Below, one piece after another: positions 1 to 12,624 of a DNA stretch of 64,000 bases. The DNA is from Periconia sp. R9002. Taxonomy: Eukaryota > Ascomycota > Dothideomycetes > Pleosporales > Periconiaceae. Within the stretch, counting starts at the first letter, position 1. Every line of letters starts with the position of its first letter. The notes beneath the pieces are model-generated. The model was not told where the DNA came from. It did no database searches and saw only the letters and a list, made by a program, of their open reading frames with translations. The position numbers and the translations under genes are program-made. The stretch spans positions 231,435 to 295,434 of the forward strand of contig JAMAHW010000045.1 in NCBI GenBank assembly GCA_023627715.1, written 5' to 3'.

Positions 1-639
1 GGGAAGTTCAAACTCCGCTAGCTGCTACATCTCTCGCGATGCCATGAAAGCCCACACCGCCGATTTCTGCGACAAAGTCGGCGCTTTGGATACCGCAAAC
101 CTAGACAAGGGATACGCAACCGATACTTACAACGGGGCACAACTGCACATCTCCTCCACCAAGAAAGTCTCAAAGGACAATTGCCTAAAGTACATGAGCC
201 AAATAATCGACAACTGCGCCCCAGCCGCCAACAACCCCATGAACTGGAAGTACGGAGGCGAAAACCGCTACGACGGGACCACATTCAAATTAACATTGAC
301 AGTGGACGGTCCTGTAAACGTAAAGTGAATGCTGATGGATCCCCCTTGCAAGCTGTCATTGCCTCGTGCGACTCGTTCTATCAAGCTGTCAGGGATGAAT
401 TTTATATTTATGATGCTGGTTTTCTGGGTGATGGATTTGGGACGGAGTTGAAGAACCAGATGAGTCACTGTATTGGTATTACGGTGTCGGATTGGAGTTT
501 CGAGTATTATGACAAGCCGGATAAGAAAGGGATGGAGTGGAAAGCTTTTGGCCATACACTGATCTGGCAGAAGAACTGCTTCTCGCCGGTTATTAAAGGT
601 TCTGGAGGTTCTGACGTTCTTTGCAATGGTAGTGGTTAG
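1..639 (+). CDS. 3' part of a secreted-type protein gene of unknown function; frame changes once
   Basis: The gene is cut by the left edge. An open frame runs from base 2 to a TGA at 326-328. A second frame (codons starting at 1 mod 3) takes over and ends at 639. The first part has spaced cysteines and the pattern C-x-II-x-C followed by NNPMNWKYGG. That C/NP-NW-GG pattern is familiar from C-terminal regions of several fungal secreted proteins, including some chitinase-like ones, but I cannot name the family. The second part contains the phrase SDWSFEYYD and a few more cysteines. The two frames could be joined by a 44-nt intron (309-352) with a weak GTCCTG donor. The better-looking GTAAAC donor at 314 gives the wrong phase. 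A one-base frameshift is the alternative, in which case this is a pseudogene. I favour neither strongly. Confidence 0.4.
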
Positions 640-979
640 AGTGGCTAGAGTTGGAAGGTGTCTTACGGGACATGCCTTCAGGCTTTGAACTATGTCAGTG
701 GACTAGATTGCAGGATTGGCTAGATATACCTGGTATATAGTAAACACTTCGTCCTGCCTTTGAATCTTGTCAAATTCCCATGACCTCCAGAAATCTAGCA
801 GGTGAAATCAAGAGAAATTGCTTTGACTACTTTTTCAAGGAGGATCTCAAATCCAGATACTCACTTTGGTCAAAAATGAAAATAGGGGAGTTCAAGATAT
901 ATCCAATCCAAACTCTCATAGTTATAGCCCAGCAAACAACGTTATCAAATTACACATCTACTAGGAGCTACATAACTTT

Positions 980-2671
980 TCAATCCACGCATTTCCAGCC
1001 ATTCTCATCCTTTCCATCGCCACTGCCCTTATACACATTCCTCTTCGGATACCTGCAATGGTTACGCGTGTAGTCTACGCCCTGGGCTTTATCGCCATTC
1101 ACAAACCTCGTCCCACGAAGAGTATCAGGCGCATCACCGCTCTCCACCCAATCCACAATTCTCAAGAGAACATTATCCTCTGGTTTATCGCTAGGAATGA
1201 CGTCCCCCTGCCCTTGTCCAAGAACACCGGCCCCCGGCCCACCAGCACAGTGCTGCAACCCCGAAATGCGAAAGTACCGATAGAACTCATCCAACCGACT
1301 GGGCGGCGCATGCATCGTCTCGGAAACATGATCGTAATAATGGTCGGAGACTGACGTGTCGATCAAAATATCCAACTGCCCGTGAAACTGGATAAGCTTG
1401 GCGCCGCGATCTCTAAAGGCCGAAAGATCGCCATCAAACGTGTTGAAGTTGAAGGGGTTCTGCTGAATGGCGAGAACAGCGTCGGCCGGGGTCCACTGAT
1501 CCAATGTCCAGTTGAGATCCTGCCGCGATACATAGCGAGGCCAGTCGAGCACATAATTCAGAGTCTGAGTACTTAGAATTGAAGCGCGGAATGCTTCGTC
1601 GCCGTTGTGCACCATGCCGTGGTAAATGAGCGTGTCGTTGACTGTCCACGGAGAGTAAAACCGGTCCACCAAATCGAGTTGCTTCCGTGTAAGACACACT
1701 GCCGGAGCGCCATACTTCCCACATTCGAGCTTGGACAAATCAAGCCGGCAACGACGCGTATCCTCAATAATCCCATCCACAACTCCATCCAACCCATCAC
1801 ACTGCTTCAACGTCTCATTCTGCACCGCGTTCCAACCCTCCACTCCAATCGTCGCATTCCCCAAATCCGTCCCCACCTCCCTCACCCACCTCGTGAAGAA
1901 CTGGAAAAGCCCCGGCAACCTCAACCCAGGCGCTCCCGCGACAATCCCATCAAACATGTCGGGATTTTGCTGCGCGGCCTTGAACCCCTGCCGCCCGCCC
2001 TGCGAGCACCCCATAAAATACGATTTGCGATGCGGTGCGCCGTAAAACTGCTTTGTGACTTCCTTTCCGACGACTGTCGTCGCGTACAGGGCGCGCCACA
2101 CAAAGTCCTCGAGCACTTCGGGCGCATGAAAGAAGGACTCGCCCGACGTCCCATTGTGCCCGGTGTTCCCGGACACGCTGGCGAAGCCGTACCGCGTTGC
2201 GTAGGCGAGGTCCTGGTAGTATATGCCTGGCAGACAAATTAATCAATAAAGAAGAATTCTACATTACATGGAAAGCAAGAAAAAGTACTAACACCCGCCT
2301 AACCCACCCGTCCCGAGGGCCAAAAACCGCTCATTCCACTCCTCCGGTAACCACGCCTCCATAGTCACGCCGCTGCTCTCTGTCGTCGCGAACGCGAGAG
2401 CCACACGGCATAGGTTCGCGGGGACCACGGGGTTGGGCAGCACACATGACGCGTCGGTACCTTCGGCGAACTGGTCGATGGTGCTGTTTGCCGCGTAGTA
2501 CCGTGCTATGTTGACGGTGAGGTTGGCGTAGTTTTGCACGCTGTTGGTGACGGTTTGGCCGAGAGACTCGCAGCGGGTTTGGAAGGAGCTGGATGAGGGT
2601 GATGCGGCGGTTGTGGTGGTGAGGAGGAGGGAGAGGAGCGTGGTTGTTGTGAACATCATGGATCGATACAT
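980..2671 (-). CDS. secreted feruloyl esterase / tannase family protein
   Basis: This is a predicted 541-residue secreted esterase of the tannase/feruloyl esterase family, which cleaves phenolic esters such as galloyl or feruloyl groups on plant material. Exon 1 is 2671-2293 and exon 2 is 2226-980. The 66-nt intron has donor GTTAGT and acceptor CCAG, and splicing restores the family segment GGLGGCIYYQDLAYATRYGF. The N-terminus is a signal peptide (a hydrophobic Leu/Thr stretch ending near residue 23). The nucleophile serine sits in GCSQGGRQG near residue 201, and the catalytic His lies in QHCAGG near residue 452. The cysteines beside the Ser and His are the paired CS...HC cysteines of this family. 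Length and motif order are normal and the gene looks intact. Whether it prefers feruloyl or galloyl esters cannot be read from the sequence. Confidence 0.9.
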
Positions 2672-5600
2672 GGAGGGGGGTTTCGAAATCCTCCCTTTTC
2701 TCGAATATCTTTTTCGTGTCCGATAAACCGGAATGGAACCCTCTCTTTCCTTCTCTCTTCTTTTTCAAAAAGAGAAAGACAAGCTGAAACTATTTGAACA
2801 AGAACCCCAAAACCTGCACCTCTATCCCTATTTATCCATCTCCCTCAAGTGACATCCATGGAATCCTTCGGTGCAACACTATTCCCATAAGCAGCGTAAC
2901 TTGCGCATTTTTTAATTTAAAAAAATGCGTTTTCCATCAACTCCTTTTTAGATTTCTCCGCGCACATCCGCCACTCCACTCACTCGCGCGAGACAAACCC
3001 AACGCCGCAAAAAGCAGATAATCACAAGGAGGCAGTTTGAGAGAATTAAGAATTATGTAAACTAGTATGCACGCGGCCCGCCCCCGGGAAACCTGAATGA
3101 GGGAACTAACTAGCCGAATCGAGACCTTGCTTTGTAGGATGTTGGGTAGACTAGTGGGTATACCGGTACTCGGGGATTAAGGAGCGTTAAGCGAAGGTAA
3201 GTGATTGATGGGTATTTCGCAGTTTTGTGATGGATCGGGGAAATGCCATGTACATGTAGTTACTCAAATAAGCAATGATGACGCATTAGTTTTGATGAAG
3301 AAGCTATACTTGCAGATGATGCGTAAGTCGCTACTCGCGGCGCCGTTCTGTTTCTGTTGATCCTGAACAGTATTTTCTATTTCGGATTGTTCCGTTTTGA
3401 AGATTGGGTTGGAAAAGGAAGGGAAGGATTAATGTTAAAGGCCACGACCGCCCTCTCCTGTTCCTAGGTTGGAGATGTTGAGATATTGAGATTATTTCTT
3501 GGCCTGACTCACACAAAAAAAAGTACGTACGTAGGTGTATGCCCTGTGCATGCAAACGAACGAATGAACGAACGAAGAAAGTAGAGACTAAGAAAAAGCA
3601 AACGAAAAGATAGATACACTGCGGGCGAAAAGCCAACAAGCAACGAAATTTGTTCAAATAGTAACAACTCTAAACCAAAAACATCGCCTTATCCAAAAAG
3701 CCCAGTGAAACCACACCATCCATCACGCAACCTCCAAGCCCTCCACACACCTCATCCCACACCTCATCCATCCACTACCATCTATCTCAAGGGCTTCAAA
3801 CTCCCAGACGACCATATGACAAACCTGCAGGTTCAAAGCGTGTGCGTAACACTACAATTTTTTCTTCTCAACATCTCCCTATCTCCCTCTTACCCTGTCG
3901 CCCTCTCCATACTACACAAAACACACGTACACAGCACCAATACCTCTCACACAGCATTATCAACCATTCCCACCCACCCCAGCACCTGCACCAGCACCAG
4001 TACCTACATGTACATACATAGCAACACGTAAATTCACTCACCTCACATGCTTTTTCCCCCTTCCCCCTTCTCCCTATCGGTATTCCGAGGTCGCTAACAG
4101 AATCAGGATGAACATCGTACAATCAAAACCTACCTACCTACGCTTAGGAATCTTCCTTCCTATATCAATATTACTGATCTCCTGTCTGACGATTAAACCA
4201 ACGCCCGAACCTCCTTCTACATAAAAACAACTCACCAAATAACTGTAAACTACTACTTAAGGCAAGGGCAAGGATTGTCCGGTGCGGGCGGACCCGAGTT
4301 ATGGTTATCGCACTTGACATAGTTTGTCCATCTACGCGCCTACCCCTCAATCTCTTCACACACACCTGGTACGTACACACACCTTTACGATTCTGATAAA
4401 CGTACTGTAATGTAAACTGGAACGAAACGAAACAAAACTAAGAAAATAAGATATACTTCCCTCCTCTAGTTTATTCGCTTGTTTGTTTGAATACGGTAGA
4501 GCGAGGTTGGGATGTTGGTACGGAGTTATAAATGAGGTCTACGTAAACAACACGTCTATCTATTTACAAGTAACTAGATGTGTATTCGTAAGAGTGCGGT
4601 GTGGTATAATAAACAAGGGCAGTGCAGTGCAGTGCAGGTAAATATAGTGTACACTCTACACTATATAAATATGTACCTAATTCGCCATCACCACCTCCAC
4701 TACCCATGCACGTACATAAGACTTATGTATTGGCAAGTATTGACAATAATTTAGCAGGGGTCTAATATAACCACCAGACATATAGAACAAAGTAACGTTA
4801 CTATGGTTTGGAATCTCCTTAAGCTCAGCGTGTTTCTGATGTCCGAGCTGCGTCGCAATGTCGTGGGGAATATGTCATTGGAATTCAACGTTCGTCCGAG
4901 GGGAGCTTGGATTGATTTTAAGTTGGGGATTTGAAAGATGTCATTCTGAAATCTCAACTACATAATGACCCCGGTCGTTCGGTCGCACGCTGGATCGAGA
5001 GGGGGAAAGAGGGCGGGGAGGCGACCCAGGTTTTGGGAGCAAAAAAGGTCCTGCTTTTTGGGGCATTCATGCGCCTTGGTAACTTGGGTAAATGATCACG
5101 TACGTGATATCGAGGAATAAGATGAGAATGTTTGGTTGATGTTTGTTTGATTTTTCAATTGTTTTTTTAGTGGATTTTCAGACTATTAACTAAGAGTCGA
5201 CCCGTGTGCGTTGGGTGAGTTTGATAGTGAAAGACTCGTTCGTGTGTACCTGAGAAGGGGGTATCTTTCGCGCAGGCAGCAGTCGCCATGTTCCCGTACA
5301 TATGCGTTCCCAACAACAGAAACAAGCAAAGAAGAAAAAAGAATTCTATGAATGAGACCTTCTCCGAAAGCGGTCCATGTCGCAAAAAAGAAATGAAAGG
5401 TAGTCAAAGGCCCGCCAGAAGATAAAATCAAAACGGGCCAAACCGACAAGAGACTGGCGATGGGCGCTCCCCCCGTAATGATACAAATGCGCGCAAGGCG
5501 CTGGTTGCCATTGACCCGGCAACCATGGAAGTGATGATAAGAAAAAGGAAAAGGAGTAACGCCAAACCATGCAATGCTGTGAATGCAGATCCCCGAGCCA

Positions 5601-5759
5601 GCACCAAAAAACCCTATTACTCCGTAATGTTTGCCGCGATTAAATGGTGTAAGATGCCTTTCATGTACAGCATATCAAAATGAATAGACTCTTGTTCTCG
5701 TTTGCAAAAACCGCACTTGTCGCCGAGGAAACATCGAATGTCCGAAGAAAGCAGTCGTT
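2672..5759 (-). other. long intergenic spacer, no gene recognised
   Basis: This 3.1-kb stretch lies between the promoter side of the esterase gene and the 3' end of the glycosyltransferase gene. Every open frame in it is short and lacks family resemblance. It holds an imperfect GAAC run near 3556, a strongly A+C-rich and G-poor block at about 3690-4030, and a GCAGT tandem at about 4619-4637. I see no tRNA or transposon ends. Confidence 0.6.
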
Positions 5760-6961
5760 TTATAATATTACGTTCTCCTTTTGCTCGTGCACCACGCCGT
5801 GAGTGTTTTCGGCGAAGATGCGCTGCAGCGGGAGGGTGATGGCGTTCATCATGTTGTCACTGAAGTCGCCCTTGATGCGCGCCTTGTCGAACCAGTAGTG
5901 GCGTATGAATCGTCCTTCGCAGTGGGACTGGCGCACGCCGGGGTAGCCGTTGGCGTCTGCGCAGGGCAGCTCCATGATGTACTTTTCGTAATCGTAACGG
6001 ATGTACTCGCCAAAGGCCGACTGCTCGTGGAACTTGGGACCCTTCCATTCCGAGCAGCCCTGGTATCGCACGTCGTCGGGGCACTCGTGCCAGGCCTTTA
6101 GGATGCCCTGGGTGTTGGCATTGTTCTGGACAATCACGAAGCCTGTGTTGGTCAGGGTGCGGTTGAAGCGATCCGAGTTGCCCTCGGGATGCATGGGGTC
6201 CCAGGGGTCGAGGGCCATGGTAATGCTGTGGTGCGGCTCGATTTTCCAGTAGTTCAACAGCCACTCTAGGGGCAGATGCATGAAGCGGAAGGTGGCGTCG
6301 GCATCGAGGAAAACAATGAATTTGTAGTCGTTGATCTGGTTGGCAAATGCCGAGGGCTTGATCCAGGTTGCGTGGCGGTCTTCGAATTCGGCCGCCTTGA
6401 TGAACTTGTAGTCGTAGCCGTGGGCGAGAGCGTATGCGTAGTGGTTGAATACACCGCCCGAGACGTGGTTCAACTTCTTCCAGTGGAACTCGCCCTTGTC
6501 GAAATCCGTCTCTGAGGGCAGAGGGCGGGTCTCGAGGTCGAGGATCAAGACATCCTTGCCCAGCTTCTTCTTGAAGCGCGGCTTGGGAGGCAGGGCCAGC
6601 TTGGTCAGGTTGTTGCCCTCGTCAATGTAGGAGAAGGTGGGCTCGGCGGGAGCAATCGTCAGGGACTGATAAAGAAGCGGAATAATATCGGTGATGGCGG
6701 GCGACTTGAGGTGGTCGGCGGCAGGGCTGAAGGTGGCGGCGGGTCAGCTTTGTTTTTTTCTTCTTCGTCCTCTCCTTGTCCGCCAACGGTCCCGGATCGG
6801 GACGGAAATGCATACCTGGAGATGTGCGCATGCTCGGTGGTAAAGGTCATGCGCGGCGGGCTCTGCCATGCAAGAAAACCAAAGGTGAAGATGAGGACAA
6901 AGCCGGCCGTGACGGCGAGGGCGAAGAGCGGGCTTCGGGTGCTGGTCGGAGGCAGCATCAT
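5760..6961 (-). CDS. GT34 family galactosyl/mannosyltransferase (Gma12/Mnn10 type), Golgi type II membrane protein
   Basis: The predicted 370-residue protein belongs to glycosyltransferase family 34, whose fungal members (Gma12, Mnn10, Mnn11) transfer galactose or mannose in the Golgi to build N-glycans or cell-wall mannan. Exon 1 is 6961-6816 and exon 2 is 6726-5760. The 89-nt intron (GTATGC...CTTCAG) joins HIS to SPAADHLKSP in frame. A single membrane anchor follows a short cytosolic tail (about residues 11-33, LFALAVTAGFVLIFTFGFLA). The metal- and nucleotide-sugar-binding DxD motif is in FLDADATF near residue 190. Downstream family features are the TNTGFVIVQN segment and the GRFIRHYWFD end region. 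The gene appears complete. Which sugar it transfers is not decidable here. Confidence 0.9.
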
Positions 6962-7021
6962 GGTCGCGGTCGGTGGGACTGCGGGCGCTATCCAAGAGAG
7001 ATTTCAGACGACGACACAGTG

Positions 7022-7048
7022 CTGCTGCTGCTGCTGCTGCTGCTGCTG
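7022..7048 (+). repeat. (CTG)9 microsatellite upstream of the GT34 gene
   Basis: Nine perfect CTG units lie 61 bases upstream of the GT34 start codon. On the gene's own strand this reads as CAG repeats. It is probably in the 5' leader, outside the coding sequence. Confidence 0.9.
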
Positions 7049-7218
7049 GCAGAGGCGGGAGAGGGGGGAGGTGTTATTATTAAAGAGGAGCAGGAGGCAG
7101 AGAGGGCGGCGGGTGGTTGGGGGGCTCACCAGGGCTTTATTGCCTCTGAAGGGAAGGGCCCAGTCAGTGCAATCTCGACTGGCAGTCAGCTTGGCGGGAG
7201 AGGGCGTCAGCAAATAAC

Positions 7219-7242
7219 CCTGCCTGCCTGCCTGCCTGCCTG
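7219..7242 (+). repeat. (CCTG)6 microsatellite
   Basis: Six perfect CCTG units are followed by more C-rich sequence. They lie in the upstream region of the GT34 gene. Confidence 0.85.
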
Positions 7243-10200
7243 CCCTGCCCCCCAGCCGGCCCTGCGCCCCCTGCGCGAGCCCGTCGCTGAGTTCTCCACT
7301 AGTTAGTTACTACAGCACTTTACTCTACTCCACTACTTTCTCCAGCGCATTGTTTTCATTTCTCCAACGAGCTCCAAGCCGTTTGCATCCTCGCGCCTCA
7401 TTAAAATGCCCAAATGGTTGAGATGCGATGCGACGCGAGGCTCCTGAGGGATGCGTGGGGAGCCACGCGGAACATTGTTCACCCACACCGCGGCACCGGA
7501 AAAACATTACTACGCATGCCGATGTACCCGCCAGCTTCTTCGCATCAATCTTCGCAACCTCAACCTCCTCCCGTCCAGCTGCATCAATCCTAATGATCCC
7601 ACTCCATCCCATCCTGTCCAATGCTGTCCGGCCCAGTCATCATGCATGGCCGATGCATTGGTGTTAGCGCCGGGCCCTTGAATCCTCCATTTCCTTCCCC
7701 AACGTGGGCTGGCGTTCGGCACCGCGTCGAGTCGAGAAGCCCCTGAAACCGAAACACTGCCACTACGCCTACAGTACTTATCTCTCTCCCCAACACTCCT
7801 AACAACCCTAACCTAAATATCTTGGCCGCCTATTTCCGCCTACTTTCTCATCCCTTGATCCGCAACCCCTTCATTTCGACCATGGAATTGCCATCCAATG
7901 CTGCAGGCCGCAATCCTTATCCCAACGGCTTGTATTGTTCGGCTCAACTCGGTTGAATGCTTGGCTGCTATTTTCCGATGCTATATTTGTACTGGTGTAT
8001 CCTTTGGCTGTGCCGCTCCTCGGCCCCATCCGAAAACACGCCGCCCCCAAATCTCAAAATGCTAGGCTGCCCGTATAACAACCATAACTAGTGCTGTACA
8101 TACGGTAGGTTACAAAGCGCTGCGATGAAATACTACTACAGCGACCTTCCAGAACGGGAGATCCGGCGACCCATGGTTTTCCTCACTTCAACCCGATGAC
8201 ATCCCTCGTATGGCCCCAACTCTAGTTGGCGCCCACGACCTCTGGTTTTGCTACCTTGTAACATTGTTTCCAGGACTTCATTCGTGTTGTCATTCGTGTT
8301 GCCATCTCAACTAGGCCTGCACAGCTGGTCCTCTCAACATGGAATCCTTTGCATTGCGACTCCTGGACGCCTCTAACGCTCTCGCTAGTTAAGCCCAAAT
8401 AACGGGATGAGAGAAACTGCCTCCGCGTTTCTGCAATGCTCGTGATTCTCCATAGGAGTGCTGAGGCCCATCACCAAATGCGGGGCAAACCTTCTACACG
8501 CCTTTTCCGGCTTACAAATATGACAGTGGTTCTTCTACTGTTTAGGTGGATAGGTTATTGTGAAGCGAAGCCAATCTGCCGCTCAAAAAGCTATTAAGCT
8601 TAGCATAGCCTTGATCATGCCTAAGCCACAATCTGACACAGTACTGTATACACGCACGATCCCACTCCTCATTTTCTTCACCTACATAGTAAATATGCCT
8701 GTCTTGCAGATCTGGTGCCTTGAAACTTCCTCTGCTGGGGCTGTACAAAGGCGAACTTGACGCACCTGCTCCCACGAAGACTACGGCTGGGCGCTGCCAT
8801 GTCACTACTCTACGCGTACAACACTGGTTACGGTCTAGACGACCTCCGCTATAGCGAAGGACTTTCTCCTTTCCGCAGATCTAGTGTCTTTGAAGCCCCC
8901 TGCTCTTTTCGCTACGGTGCAAGAAAGGCAAATTTGGGCTTGGCAGGCCTTTTTAGTACGCCTAAACCCCGTACCACGCCACCACGTAACTACACTGCTT
9001 GCCCACTGTAGAATGCCTCACGTTTATCCACGGAGCTACGGTTGGAAGGATTCGATTTGCAAAGTTGCGCCAAGGGATATCATCTCTTCCTTGGTGAACC
9101 AAACAGTGCAGGATTGCACAGCCGTAACATCAGTGCTCAAATTCTTATAAGGCATATTGACAAAATCCCATGTTGAAAAGAGCTCACCCTCCGTACATCA
9201 TTCGCTGATTGCCGAAAAAACAATGGATTCAACATTTTCCTTTGCAAGTATATCGACTTCTCTATTTACTCCCTCGGCATACATAAACACCTTTTTCCCA
9301 TCGCAGAGGAGCATCCACACCCAGGCTCGCTCACAATGGCGACCCTTTGCCCCAAACGAACAATAATAACTCCCCACACACGCAAGGCCATGTTCCAATG
9401 ACAAGACGACACCACGTACACGGGATCTAACCCCATTCTTCCTTTTTCTCCGCGCGCGTAGAGTCCAACAAATAGGAAGAAGGGACAAAAGCGAGACAAA
9501 AAGCGTCTACAGTTTCCTAGTTCTGGTGCATGAAAAACCATACACGCGTATACGGTTGAAGGGGTGACACAACGCAGCTTGCAGCTTGCAGGTGACACCT
9601 GAGCAGCACGATAGTAACGGTGCGATGTCTTTTTCCTTTCTTCTCGTACAGCGGGTTCTTGAATGTTTGCCCCAGTGCATTCTTTGCGCACATATACAAA
9701 GAAATTCCAAACGTCTGCATACGTAGCATCAATCAACCCAAACAAAAAAAAATGAACGCACCCACCAATGCAACCACACCCACGAGTCTTTGGACAGACC
9801 AGCTATCAGTCACCTAATGCGTGAACCAACCACGCACCCATCCAACCAACGCACGAGAGAAACCCTCCATCTCATTCCCGTCGCAACAATTCTCATTCGT
9901 GCACGAGTCGTGACAAGTCCTGTGTCGAGCGAGTGTCGGAAGCGATTTATGTGGGGGATCGGCATTAACCTTACCCCCCATCACACGTGAACGAACTATC
10001 GCTAGCCTGAATAGGAAGTACGTCGTTCACACAGCAGACGGACAGTCAGTACGGACAATGGCTATGTTCAATCAAGACACAGCAACACGCATCCCGGGAA
10101 CCACTATGTACATATGTACGTAGGTGAAGGGGGTGAGAGAAGGACAAAAGAAAAAAAAGTCTAATGAAACGTTTCCATTTCCCCTTTCCCCTCTATATAT

Positions 10201-10544
10201 AGCAGACTTTGGTAACAGACAGGACGGACTTGACGTTGTGTCTTGCGTGCGTGTGTTATGAGAAGGGGGGTTAAGAGGTAAAAAAAGCATTTGTATGTGC
10301 GTACCTGAGTACATGTACGTTAACTAACTGCTAAGTACCTACCCACATGCATATGTCTATACAAGCATCGCATCCCCTCCTATCCCCGCTCTTTCGTCTC
10401 CACGTTTTTCCCACCTCATCTAATTCCTGATTGCTCTCCATTTTCCCTTATCCCTTCTTTTCTATTTCTTTTTTCCCTTGTCTTGTCCATTGGGTGCGTG
10501 GTTTGAAGTGAGGAATTGATTTATTCACCTTTTTCCCCCCCACA

Positions 10545-12624
10545 ATGACCGATGATGCAGCGCTTGCGGGCGGCGGTGTTGTGGCCGTAGCCGCGGTGGT
10601 TGTCTTGCTGCTTGGGACTTTTTACCTGGCGCTGTCGCTGCACCTGCGCGTCGTCACACAGGATGCCGCCGAGCCACCTCTGGTCGAGACAAGGATCCCG
10701 TACCTCACGCCGCTATTGGGATTAAAGAATGTGAGGTATTTTGGGCGCATACGGTGAGTTTCTCTTCTCTTTTCCTCTTTATTTTTTTGCTCCCAGTTCG
10801 CATGTCCAATTTGGTAGTGAAGCCAAGGCTCTGGCATGAAATTGTTGTGGGATTGCTATATTTGTGCTGCAGATGTCAACTTGCACATGTGCACCTCGAC
10901 TCAACATTTCCATGTTGCATATTTCCAGATGTCACTTCGCCAATCACGTGATCGTAAAAGGGACTACAACAATCGGCCCAGTACTCCACCATTTCCTACA
11001 TCAACAACAAACAAGGGGAAAAAATACAAAACACTCCTATAATCCAACCCACTAACCACTTCGAAGAACCAAACACCCCAACCTCCCAATCTACACCCTC
11101 CGCCTCCCAGGGGCCCGAATCTACGTGCTCCACTCCGCAAAACTCATCGCCAGCACGCAACGACACCCCAAAAACTACACCTTCCAAGCCATCCAGGACA
11201 AATTCGCGCACCTGGTATGCGACCTCAGCCCGACAGCTCTCGCGGTGCAGAAGCGCGAGTTCGATGCCTGGATCGACGATGCTTCCAATGTGGCCAGCCC
11301 GTCTCACGCCGCATTCAAGCAGTTGCTTCCCGGGAAGCCGCTGGATGATATGAATCGGAACATGGTGGCTGCGCTCGCGAGGGGGTGTGATCAGTGGGCC
11401 GGAGAGGGGGGTAATGGGTTGGAGAGGAATTTGTTTGAGTGGGTTAAGGAAGTTGTCACTGTTGCGGTGACTGACGGTGTGTATGGGGATGCGAATCCGT
11501 ATCGAGAAGAGGAGGTCCGTAGGCATTTCTGGTACCATTTCCCTTTCTCCCTTTTTCCCCCAAAACAAACCCATCTCTCCGAAGCATCACGAAAAAAAAC
11601 CTACCCACTAACACGAAACAGGACCTACAACGCAGGCGTCGCAAAACTAAGCATGGGCACCACCATAGGCAAACTCCTCGCGCGCGACAGTCTCCGATCC
11701 CGCGCCTACATAGCCTCCATCTTCAAGGCCTACTACGCGCACAACCACCACGTCCACGCCTCAGGCCTGACCTTACAACGCTACGAATGGTACCGGACGC
11801 GCGGCTTCCCACTCGCAGACACAGCCAACATGGAAGTCGGCCACGGCATCGCGATCCTATCCAATACAATCCCCACCGCCTTCTGGCTGCTCCTCCGCAT
11901 CTTCTCCTCCCCAACCATCCTCTCCGCCATCCGCGCCGAACTCGCACCCTACATGTCCGAAACGAAGAACCCCAACGATGGATGTCTCCTAAAAACCCTC
12001 GACATCTCCCACATCACGACCGCCTCCGCGTGTCCCCTCCTCCACTCCACCCTCAAAGAAACCATGCGCGTGCACGGCAAAGGCGTCGGCGTCCGCGGCG
12101 TCCACCACGACCACGTCCTCGACGGAACCTACCTCCTCCGCGCAAACAGCATCATCCTCATCCCGTCCACCATCCAACACTTCGATACCCGCAACTACGG
12201 CCCGGACGCCGCCGTCTTCCGCCACGACCGCTTCGTCGACGACGACTCACACTCCAAGAAGAACCGCATCAACAGCGCCGCGTTCCGCGGCTTCGGCGGC
12301 GGCTCGACTTTGTGTCCTGGCCGCCACTTCGCCGTCACCGGCGTGCTGGCGTTTGTTGCGGTGATGGTGTGTCGGTTTGAGATTGCGCCCGTTGGTCGAG
12401 AGGACGCCGAGTGGGTCGTCCCGACGGCAGAGAAGGCGGATCTGACAAAGGTCATGCCGTGTCCGGATTTCGATGTCAGGGTTAGGATGAGGAGGCGGGA
12501 GGGGGATGATGAGGGGGTGAGGTGGTGTTGGCGGTTCTGTGCCGATGGGGGGAGAATGGATGGGAGTGGGAGTGACGATGAAGTGGTCGAAGAGGAAGAT
12601 CTAGAACCAGGAACCGAGCATTGA
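10545..12624 (+). CDS. cytochrome P450, CYP7/CYP8-like
   Basis: The predicted 558-residue membrane-bound monooxygenase has three exons: 10545-10753, 11067-11531 and 11622-12624. The first junction (GTGAGT donor; branch-like CTAAC and acceptor GAAG) rebuilds an arginine and leads into KHPNLPIYTLRLPGARIYVL, a typical P450 N-terminal strand. Residues 8-30 form the membrane anchor. The K-helix ExxR is ETMR near residue 371, and the haem loop is FGGGSTLCPGRHFA with Cys near 456. The I-helix region (EVGHGIAILSNTIPTAFWLL) lacks the usual AGxxT oxygen-activation motif, as in CYP7/CYP8-type enzymes. The C-terminus is an acidic Glu/Asp tail. The gene ends 1.2 kb before the 3' end of the NRPS gene, so it could be a member of that cluster; this is inference from position only. 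Confidence 0.85.

Larger units (their letters stand above)
6962..10544. other. long intergenic spacer with two microsatellites, no gene recognised
   Basis: This 3.6-kb region separates the divergently transcribed GT34 gene and P450 gene, so it holds both promoters. Open frames are short, overlap on both strands and show no recognisable motif. The first 300 bases contain a (CTG)9 and a (CCTG)6 repeat, probably in the GT34 leader or promoter. The rest shows nothing I can name. Confidence 0.55.

Noticed and set aside
1607..2242. 211-codon plus-strand frame
   Set aside because: It is the antisense of the esterase catalytic exon; the composition mirrors the real gene and no motif is present.
7219..7242. 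CRISPR-like array
   Set aside because: It is a simple tetranucleotide microsatellite without spacers; the window is eukaryotic.
6711..7306. Two plus-strand frames of about 170 codons with Ser, Cys or Leu runs
   Set aside because: They overlap the GT34 first exon and intron on the other strand and their runs come from the CTG repeat.
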